Source of the DNA: a virus
Reading direction: 5' to 3' (one strand)
Length of the DNA: 23,750 nucleotides
Virus record (IMG/VR): IMGVR_UViG_3300031830_000041
Span: 1-23,750 of that record
Position numbers and translations under genes: made by a program. Positions 1-6,374 of the stretch are shown here, piece after piece (position 1 is the stretch's first letter; every line of letters starts with the position of its first letter). The notes beneath the pieces were generated by a model, which was given only the letters and a program-made list of their open reading frames with translations, ran no database searches and was not told the DNA's origin.

Positions 1-82
1 CGGGGTAGATAGGCGAGTAATGGTATGATACTACTCAATACCCATCCCCGCCTCAGAACAGCTCTAAATGCGAAATACGATA

Positions 83-101
83 GACTGACACCTTGGCAGT
101 C
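83..101. promoter_or_regulatory. Short dyad abutting the terminal-repeat promoter
   Basis: GACTG at 83-87 and CAGTC at 97-101 form a dyad with a 9-base spacer, directly upstream of the TAnnTTTG box. It could be an operator or chance. It is duplicated at the right end because it lies in the terminal repeat. Confidence 0.25.
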
Positions 102-111
102 GGTATATTTG
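102..111 (+). promoter_or_regulatory. Late-type promoter box before lysozyme
   Basis: GGTATATTTG fits the TAnnTTTG -7 consensus of Bacteroidota and stands 3 bases before the ATG at 115. No TTG is seen 17-20 bases upstream, as for the other copies of this box in the window. Transcription from here would start close to the ATG, so the lysozyme mRNA would be leaderless or nearly so. The box lies in the terminal repeat, so a second copy faces inward from the right end. Confidence 0.6.
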
Positions 112-114
112 AGT

Positions 115-636
115 ATGGGAGAGAGATATGTGCGCATCTACGAGATTGTAATGAAGTACGAAGGTGGCTATGTAAATCATCCTAACGACCCTGGCGGCGA
201 GACATATAAAGGCATTTCCAGACGAGCGCATCCAAACTGGGAGGGTTGGAAGCTAATAGACCAGAAAAAGCCCGTTCCTGAGGACTTAGTGCGTAGGTTC
301 TATTATGACCAGTTCTGGAAGCCATTGCGTTGCGATGAAATGCCAGCTCCCGTCGGCGAGTACTTATTTGATTTCGCTGTTAATGCAGGCATCAGGCAAG
401 CCGTAATGACTATCCAGTCTGCTGTTGGTGTTGCTACTGATGGCATACTAGGGCCGATTACAATGGGAGCTATTCGCCGTTCGGAAGCAAGATCGCTAAT
501 GTATGAACTTTTAGCTCGGCGGGTAGATTTCTACCTTACTATCACACTGAATAGGCGAGCGCAGTTCGAGGTTTTCTTTTTAGGCTGGATACGAAGGACT
601 ATTGAGGTGTTTAAGTTACTTACGGCTCAGAAGTAA
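115..636 (+). CDS. GH108 N-acetylmuramidase (phage endolysin)
   Basis: This is a 173-residue peptidoglycan hydrolase of the glycoside hydrolase 108 family with a C-terminal PG_binding_3-type segment. The EGGYVNHPNDPGGET motif carries the expected catalytic glutamate at residue 16 and is followed by the family's YKGIS and HPNWEGW blocks. The C-terminal half has the DGILGP repeat-type motif and a family-like FLGWIRR near the end. There is no signal peptide or membrane segment, so it should need a holin to reach the wall. The frame stays open back to an ATG at 25, but family length and the promoter box at 102-111 favour the ATG at 115. It is the only plus-strand gene, and its 3' end overlaps the terminase 3' end by 10 bases. 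Its start lies inside the terminal inverted repeat. Confidence 0.9.
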   Translation: MGERYVRIYEIVMKYEGGYVNHPNDPGGETYKGISRRAHPNWEGWKLIDQKKPVPEDLVRRFYYDQFWKPLRCDEMPAPVGEYLFDFAVNAGIRQAVMTIQSAVGVATDGILGPITMGAIRRSEARSLMYELLARRVDFYLTITLNRRAQFEVFFLGWIRRTIEVFKLLTAQK

Positions 637-1739
637 AGATAATGCACAACGTAGCGCAGTGCGTCTATAAGGTGATTAGGCGAGTCTGCCAAGTTTCTTT
701 CGTCCTTCCAGTATAGGTTATTTACCTCGTTGATTAGGTTAGGGCTGTCGTTCGTTATGTACAGCCTGTACATATTCAGCAACGCAAAAGACTGACGCAA
801 GTCCATCTTGCGACACCTATTGACATAGTCAAGCCCAGCGTCGGCCAGCGCTCTAATCATCTCGGTTTGTGTATAGTCGGCGAGTATGAGGTCGTAATCA
901 TATTTGTTTATAGCGTCAGCAAGCTCTTGTACGCATTGGCCTTTGCGATAGAATATCTCTTTGACGAGTATTTCTTTAACTCCGACCACCCACACCGCAA
1001 CAGCAGCAGTCTCTGCATGTGAATAGCCGAAGTCTACCCCGATAATCGGACGACTGGATGACATTATGTCAGCGAAGCGGCTTGGCTCTACTATCTCGTA
1101 GTTCATCACTGCTCTACCTTGATAGTCAAGCCTTTCACCGAGGGCATAAACCCTGTAAAGTTTCTCGTCCATGTAGGCGAGGTTTTCTATGGCTTTGATT
1201 TGCGACACGGACAGGAAGGGGTTGTCTTTATATGTGCTCTTAGCTATGATATACTCCCTGCTGGACAGACCTTGTATGAAGTCGTCAAGCCAGAAGCGTC
1301 CGACTGGGTTGAAATCCAGAAACACTCGGTCTCGCGTGCGCATGAATAACTGGGCAAACTCCTCCTGAGTAAGTAGGTTGGCCTCATTCACGAATAGCCA
1401 GTCTCTTTGCGGCCCGCGTAACTTTTCTTCTGTGTCGGCCGAAAAGAATTCAAGCACCGAGCCAGATGGGAACTTATAGGTCAGAAAGGTTTTATTCTCC
1501 TCTATGAGACTATAAACAGGCGCTATTATCTCCAAGAATTCTCTTAGCGCTCCACGCTTGATATGTGAGTAGGAACGAGATACAACGCTGGCGAGCTTAT
1601 ATGTGCCCCGCATTCCCTCGGTGAATAGGTATTGTAGTATTGAGTATGTTTTGCCGCTTCTCGTCCCACCATAAAGTATTGTTATTTTGTGTCCACGTTT
1701 TAGTATGTCCCAGTGCCTCTTGATTACTTGGAGTCGCAT
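627..1739 (-). CDS. terL: Terminase large subunit
   Basis: This 370-aa packaging motor resembles the PBSX-type Terminase_3 family. The N-terminal ATPase shows Walker A GGTRSGKT (residues 24-31), Walker B WLFVNEA (114-120, catalytic Glu119) and a coupling-type LDFNP (141-145). The C-terminal RNase H-fold nuclease shows GVDFGYSH (Asp236), LILADY (Asp288) and HLIDALRY (Asp359) as likely metal ligands. It is somewhat short for the family (about 400 aa is usual) but both domains look complete. It is the last gene of the leftward late block, far from portal and capsid, which is unusual because terminase normally heads the virion genes. It overlaps the preceding 73-aa gene by 16 bases. Confidence 0.93.
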   Translation of the reverse strand: MRLQVIKRHWDILKRGHKITILYGGTRSGKTYSILQYLFTEGMRGTYKLASVVSRSYSHIKRGALREFLEIIAPVYSLIEENKTFLTYKFPSGSVLEFFSADTEEKLRGPQRDWLFVNEANLLTQEEFAQLFMRTRDRVFLDFNPVGRFWLDDFIQGLSSREYIIAKSTYKDNPFLSVSQIKAIENLAYMDEKLYRVYALGERLDYQGRAVMNYEIVEPSRFADIMSSSRPIIGVDFGYSHAETAAVAVWVVGVKEILVKEIFYRKGQCVQELADAINKYDYDLILADYTQTEMIRALADAGLDYVNRCRKMDLRQSFALLNMYRLYITNDSPNLINEVNNLYWKDERNLADSPNHLIDALRYVVHYLYF

Positions 1740-1945
1740 GAGACCTCTTCTATCTCTATCTTCACCTCCTTAGTTTCCGCCCCATATAGCTTTCTGAGTA
1801 GTGCATATAGGCGGACAGACCTATCCAAGCTCATCATAGTCGTACGATGTAGCTTAGATGGGTCTTCCTGTAAGATATTAAGTATGTGGCGGATGAGGGT
1901 TGATATTATCTCCCGAAGGAGGGCTAAGTCTTCTTGCCCTTGCAT
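1724..1945 (-). CDS. Small protein upstream of terminase (possible small terminase subunit)
   Basis: This 73-aa, mostly helical, charged protein starts at the ATG at 1945, chosen because the box GGTATCTTTG ends 3 bases before it. It overlaps the terminase start by 16 bases and lies 68 bases inside the end of the preceding gene. The region around residues 1-50 (IISTLIRHILNIL, then TTMMSLDRSVRLYALLRKLYG) is predicted helical. Position next to the large terminase makes a small terminase subunit or packaging accessory plausible, but no family was recognised and no clear helix-turn-helix was seen. Confidence 0.6.
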   Translation of the reverse strand: MQGQEDLALLREIISTLIRHILNILQEDPSKLHRTTMMSLDRSVRLYALLRKLYGAETKEVKIEIEEVSCDSK

Positions 1946-2291
1946 AATCAAAGATACCGATAATAGTTAGTGCGCTGTCTTCGTCTTTGCCTCCAAGCGC
2001 TCTAATGACAGGTAATAACGACTCATAGGCAGGAAGATTTGCATCCTTATCCTCTGCAAACTCTGCAACAAAGGCTTCATAAGCCTCTTCTGCGCTCGTT
2101 GCTTTCAGCAGTGTGATAAGCGCATCCACCCTGTTGCCAAGGTTGTTGAGGTACTCTGATATTTCGGTTCTGAATGTGTTGATCCAAAGGTCGCCGATGG
2201 TATCATACTTGTTGTTTAGTTTGTCCAGCCATTCATCTGCAAACTCACGAAAGCTAATCTTGCGCAGCTTATCCTTGTCTTCTGTACTCAT
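1878..2291 (-). CDS. Hypothetical acidic late protein
   Basis: This is a 137-aa protein of unknown function. It is strongly charged and helical in the first 100 residues (ISFREFADEWLDKL, EISEYLNNLGNRVDALITLL), with a proline-rich tail (SPPSGDNINPHPPHT). The ATG at 2291 has an AGGTGGAG Shine-Dalgarno-like sequence just before it, lying within the end of the previous gene, and overlaps that gene by 23 bases. It could be a tail assembly or packaging factor, including a small terminase candidate. No homologue was recognised. Confidence 0.65.
   Translation of the reverse strand: MSTEDKDKLRKISFREFADEWLDKLNNKYDTIGDLWINTFRTEISEYLNNLGNRVDALITLLKATSAEEAYEAFVAEFAEDKDANLPAYESLLPVIRALGGKDEDSALTIIGIFDYARARRLSPPSGDNINPHPPHT
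1949..1958 (-). promoter_or_regulatory. Late-type promoter box before the 73-aa gene
   Basis: On the minus strand this reads GGTATCTTTG, 3 bases before the ATG at 1945 and inside the previous coding sequence. It matches the consensus shared by the other late boxes. It could drive the packaging pair (73-aa gene and terL). Confidence 0.55.
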
Positions 2292-4920
2292 CTCTCCACC
2301 TGAGGGTTTTTAGTGTTATTGTTACCTTGGCGTGATCGCCGCTATCCGAAATAGAAACCTCGGCTGGCCGCAGGTTGTATATCCTATCTGGCAGCATCCT
2401 ATTAGAACGATTTATTATTTCCCAGCGCTCGGCAAGCTTCAAGATGTCAAGATTAGTCATATCACACGGGGTGTGAGCGAATATCTCTACTTGATACCTT
2501 GTTGCGTATGCTCTCACAATATCCTCTTCGCGATACAGAGAGGAGACAAAGTCTTCCGTTATGTATTCGTCGTCTAATCGTATAATGCGACCTCGGAAGC
2601 GGGCCTTATGTATAGCATTGTTTGGTACAGGAGTGCCCTTTATAGCGCCCTTGAAATACCCAATGATGTCAATCCAGTCTTCTGGTATTTGTGGTACAAA
2701 TGTAAAACACGAGCAGTAGTCGTCTAACTTACATCCATTTACACTATCCTCGCGCGCCTCTATTGCATTATCTCTGATTACAACGTATGGCCAAGTTTCA
2801 CCACGAATAGCTGGTGTTTCGGTTCGGCAACGAACTTGGGACAGCGGCGAACCAGACGGTTCAATAGGCTCTCGTACATCAAATATATAAAAGAACGACT
2901 CATATATTCGACGCGAATAGAAAGCCCACTCGCCTCTAACATGTATTGCGTATCTGCCAGGTGGAAGCCCACTGGTATTAATTCTTGCTAGATAAGTATA
3001 GAAGGTCAGCGGCGTTCTTTGAATTTGTATTCTGCTGCCCTGCTGTGCCCTTTGTTCTATGACTGTCAACAAATTGTAGTTTTCTCTTGCGAAGTACATG
3101 GCTTGGTCTATTGGCGAATGCTCTGCAGGCCATGAAAACAATGCTACCCTAAGCTTAAAGTCTTCTATATTTGTATTATTTACATCTATAATAGAGCAGG
3201 AAACATCTATATTAGTACCTGTTTGCACTACCGTGGCCAGCTGTACATCAGCTCCAAGCGTATAGTTTATGGTTTCTGGTCTAGACTCAAGCAGTGTGCC
3301 GTCTGGACAAATCAGCTGTACTTTTATTGTTGTAGGGGTGTCGAGAAACGGTTGTAGATCGCGAAGGTATCCAGAGGCGGGGCGGGATAGGGTACCGAGA
3401 GGAGGAGGTTCTGTGGCCGATGGTAGGGGAACAAAAAACAAAGATTTGGTTCCTAAGTCTGGATGCCCATTAGTGAACACCGCATCATAGTTTGCTACTT
3501 TTATATCGTAAGGCGAAGGCAGCTCGGTGTCAAATGGGAAAAGCATGCCAAGCGCTTCGACGCCGTTAGGGAAGTCAGGAAGTGGCGTTTGTACTGCGCC
3601 TGTTATGTTTAGGTCGTAGGTTGTTAGTGGAACAAATGTGCCGTTTATTTTGCCATAGATTATGATAGTATAAACACCTGTCAATCTGGCCGAGGCTTCG
3701 TTTGTCGTCAAGACTATACAATCGTATCGGAAGGGTGCACGCGAACTCTTTACTATTTCAAGGTTATATACAGGCTGTGTAGATGATACTCTATTCGTCA
3801 TCACGGCCACCCATTGCCCGCCCACCTGCCCAGTAACGACTCCCACATAGTCGGCTCCAGCTCGAGAAGCTGGAATGGAAGGAGGAGCTGTCGGCGCAGT
3901 CAAGTCGAGCGACCTAAACACCGAGGGAAGGGAGTGGTGAGAGTCTGTCCCAAGCAAGCAAACGGCCTCACGAACAGGGGAAGGAATGGACGGAGCGCTG
4001 ATAGAGGCTAAGCCTCCCGTTATGTTTAGCGTCCCCGGCGTAACGAAGTTATTTGTCTCCTCTATGCGGTTAGGGTGAAGAAGAAGGCATTCTGTCTCAA
4101 ATATCAGGCTCCGTAGTTCATTTGGGGCTTGGGCGTCAAGCACTATCTGGCCTCTTGTAGGGTATGCCTGAGTCGGTGTGTTGGTCGTAGGGTTTAGCGA
4201 TGACCTATATGCGTAGAATTGGGTTCCCCGTATGCCGATGGTAACTACCTTCAAGTTCCGAGCATTGGGAAGAAGAGTGTCTATGGCGTTTTCCTGAGTA
4301 GCATTATAGAGGCGTAGATTGTACCTAACAGTTGAGTTTGCTACGCCGTACGCTGGTACCTCTATGTGATTGGCATGACCTCCCACATAGAACGGCTGAC
4401 CGTTTAGCGGCGACACAAATCCGTTATCCCCGGCCCGAAGTAGCGCCGACCTGATGTCAAACCTATCGTTGACGAGAAAGGCCACAAGGGGGAATGGGTT
4501 CTGAGTATCAAGAGAGCCGAAAATTTGTGGAGTAGAGCTAATCCTGAAAGTAGCTATTGTTCCGCTAATACCCTGTATCGTGGCTCGGAGGAAGATTGAG
4601 TTTGAGTTGATAGGCCCCATTGCCATCGCCAGTTCGTCCCCGATAGCGAAACCCTCTGACTCCCAGTCAGACCCCAGTAGCTCGATCCCAAATGGTTGCC
4701 CGACTGCAAAGCTTGGTGGCACGACGACCATGAAGGCATTCGGGTCGGGGTTGCCCAGCGAGCCGCTTTGAGGCTCTAACAGAACCAGTCTCTGCTCGAC
4801 AATCTCGACTCTCCAATCAAGAAGAGGAGCCAGAATGGGACGATAGTCAAGGGGCCTGTTACTTAGAGACGTCGTAGTGGCATCCAGTACTCGGTATTGT
4901 TGTATCTCTCTGAGTATCAT
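2269..4920 (-). CDS. Large baseplate/tail-tip protein, possible receptor-binding protein
   Basis: This 883-aa protein is rich in beta-forming residues, Pro, Thr and Asn through its first 700 residues, as expected for stacked Ig-like or jelly-roll domains of tail tips and fibres. A distinct C-terminal domain of roughly 190 residues begins near RCRTETPAIRGE and includes a cysteine cluster (CKLDDYCSC). No catalytic motif was recognised. It follows the tape measure and the 485-aa hub-like protein, the usual place for the distal tail or receptor-binding component. Its ATG overlaps the preceding stop by 4 bases. The assignment rests on size, composition and position. Confidence 0.65.
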   Translation of the reverse strand: MILREIQQYRVLDATTTSLSNRPLDYRPILAPLLDWRVEIVEQRLVLLEPQSGSLGNPDPNAFMVVVPPSFAVGQPFGIELLGSDWESEGFAIGDELAMAMGPINSNSIFLRATIQGISGTIATFRISSTPQIFGSLDTQNPFPLVAFLVNDRFDIRSALLRAGDNGFVSPLNGQPFYVGGHANHIEVPAYGVANSTVRYNLRLYNATQENAIDTLLPNARNLKVVTIGIRGTQFYAYRSSLNPTTNTPTQAYPTRGQIVLDAQAPNELRSLIFETECLLLHPNRIEETNNFVTPGTLNITGGLASISAPSIPSPVREAVCLLGTDSHHSLPSVFRSLDLTAPTAPPSIPASRAGADYVGVVTGQVGGQWVAVMTNRVSSTQPVYNLEIVKSSRAPFRYDCIVLTTNEASARLTGVYTIIIYGKINGTFVPLTTYDLNITGAVQTPLPDFPNGVEALGMLFPFDTELPSPYDIKVANYDAVFTNGHPDLGTKSLFFVPLPSATEPPPLGTLSRPASGYLRDLQPFLDTPTTIKVQLICPDGTLLESRPETINYTLGADVQLATVVQTGTNIDVSCSIIDVNNTNIEDFKLRVALFSWPAEHSPIDQAMYFARENYNLLTVIEQRAQQGSRIQIQRTPLTFYTYLARINTSGLPPGRYAIHVRGEWAFYSRRIYESFFYIFDVREPIEPSGSPLSQVRCRTETPAIRGETWPYVVIRDNAIEAREDSVNGCKLDDYCSCFTFVPQIPEDWIDIIGYFKGAIKGTPVPNNAIHKARFRGRIIRLDDEYITEDFVSSLYREEDIVRAYATRYQVEIFAHTPCDMTNLDILKLAERWEIINRSNRMLPDRIYNLRPAEVSISDSGDHAKVTITLKTLRWRDEYRRQG

Positions 4921-6374
4921 ACCAGTCTGGTGTTTTTAGTCGGCTGGACGCTTTCGACGATGTAATAGTCGGTCTGAGCCAAGTCGCTATTGATAGCCCA
5001 GCGCAGGTTCTTTACCCCCGGAAATCCTGCCGCAGAAAGCCTCGTATAGTCGCTCACACTGAAAGGTATCCGAACCTGCTCGTAGACTCGGCAAAGCTTG
5101 GGGGCATACCTATCAGCGACAAAAGCGAGCAGGGCCGATGACGCTTGTTCTGTTAGCCCGTCAAGGGCATCGGCCATAACAATCTTAGGGGCAAAATACT
5201 CGTTACCGACTATAAGCACCCCCGTCCTAATGCTTGGATGGTCGAGTCGGCGCCTCAGTATCCTATTGGCGGCCCTGATAGTGTCATAGAATATGCGCAC
5301 GAGTCGGTCGAGTTCGGTTAGCCTTAGCTTGGGGCGGCCGGGGGAGTAGGGGATGTCTACACGATTGTACCCAGCATAGCCCTGAAACCTAATCTCAACT
5401 GCATGAGGAATACCAAGGCTAAACCTGTCCGTGTGGTCTCTGGTCAGAGACACCAAATTGTACCCTGCGAATTCGTCGGTATTGATGGAGTAGAATTCCG
5501 TTAAAGCCACATTGTGTAGAGGAAACGTGGAAGCTCCAGAAGCGAAGCGTAGCTCCCTGTTGAACATGTATATTCTGGCGTTGAGTAGGCGAGCAGCGAG
5601 GACAATTAGCTCTGTGGCCTCTATCGTGTCGACCATATCCCCGACGAGCCAAATCTTGCCGAGCTCAGGAGGCATGACCACCGAATAACCGGCAGCTCCT
5701 ACGACATCCCGAATAGCCTCGGCGAGGTTAATTGCCCTTGTCGTCTTTGGCGCCGGAAGTAGTTTCAGTAGCTCAGTAATGATGTTCCATAGGGCTATGG
5801 CCAAAGTGGCAATGAAGGCTACACGAATAGCCACAACGGCGATCTTGTAGGCTGTTGCGGCAGCAGGGCCAGTTGCCCCGCCAGCGGCGTGCGCCGCTGC
5901 GTTGGCAATGAACTCCTTGAGGTCTCTAACTTCCCTGATAATCGCATAGAGAAGGAGTAGACACGACGCCAAAGAGGCCGCTACGGCGCCCCTATCCCCC
6001 TCCCTTTCCAGTGCCACCACGCAGTTGAAGCCCGTTCTCGGCATCCTGCCCACAATATCACGCTCAAATAATACAAGTTCGTCTATATCAATATCAACGA
6101 CCATCCTATTTCTTCCCCACTTAGCCTTAGATGCGTCTATTACGCCAGTCCAAGCGGCGTTACCTATCTTAATGACTGCCCGAAGCGGTTTGTATTTATT
6201 TGCTCTCAGAAGGCTGTTTATAGTGTTATACGCTTCGTCAAGTAGCTGAACGCCATCTATTGAACCACCAATAGAAATTCTCTCATCAGAGCGACTAACT
6301 GTTATTTCAGCCTCTTCCCACCTGCTCCACTCAGTAACCCGACGCCCCTGAACAATTAACTCTATCGGCCTCAT
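4917..6374 (-). CDS. Baseplate hub-like tail protein with internal hydrophobic helices
   Basis: This 485-aa protein directly follows the tape measure, where distal-tail or hub proteins sit. The first 110 residues are beta-rich and resemble hub N-terminal domains (VTEWSRWEEAEITVSRSDE, then AVIKIGNAAWTGVIDA). Two strongly hydrophobic stretches interrupt the protein, about residues 129-147 (AVAASLASCLLLLYAII) and 171-206 (with AIRVAFIATLAIALWNII), separated by an Ala/Gly-rich linker. The remainder returns to a mixed alpha/beta domain. The start has a perfect Shine-Dalgarno sequence (AAGGAGG) and overlaps the tape-measure stop by 4 bases (ATGA). The hydrophobic insert is unusual for a tail protein and could take part in membrane penetration. 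Confidence 0.6.
   Translation of the reverse strand: MRPIELIVQGRRVTEWSRWEEAEITVSRSDERISIGGSIDGVQLLDEAYNTINSLLRANKYKPLRAVIKIGNAAWTGVIDASKAKWGRNRMVVDIDIDELVLFERDIVGRMPRTGFNCVVALEREGDRGAVAASLASCLLLLYAIIREVRDLKEFIANAAAHAAGGATGPAAATAYKIAVVAIRVAFIATLAIALWNIITELLKLLPAPKTTRAINLAEAIRDVVGAAGYSVVMPPELGKIWLVGDMVDTIEATELIVLAARLLNARIYMFNRELRFASGASTFPLHNVALTEFYSINTDEFAGYNLVSLTRDHTDRFSLGIPHAVEIRFQGYAGYNRVDIPYSPGRPKLRLTELDRLVRIFYDTIRAANRILRRRLDHPSIRTGVLIVGNEYFAPKIVMADALDGLTEQASSALLAFVADRYAPKLCRVYEQVRIPFSVSDYTRLSAAGFPGVKNLRWAINSDLAQTDYYIVESVQPTKNTRLV

Larger units (their letters stand above)
1..127 (+). repeat. Left terminal inverted repeat (127 bp)
   Basis: Bases 1-127 are identical to the reverse complement of 23624-23750; base 128 is the first mismatch (a versus t). 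The repeat contains an inward-facing TAnnTTTG promoter-like box (102-111), the lysozyme ATG at 115 and its first four codons. The outermost 50 bases can fold on themselves: CGGGG at 1-5 with CCCCG at 46-50, and GAGTA at 15-19 with TACTC at 32-36. It may be a genuine phage terminus. However, 127 is also a common largest assembly k-mer, so the real repeat could continue outward. Confidence 0.9.

Noticed and set aside
25-114. N-terminal extension of the lysozyme frame to an ATG at 25
   Set aside because: The 30 extra residues are outside the GH108 family start, are encoded by the terminal repeat, and bypass the promoter box that precedes the ATG at 115.
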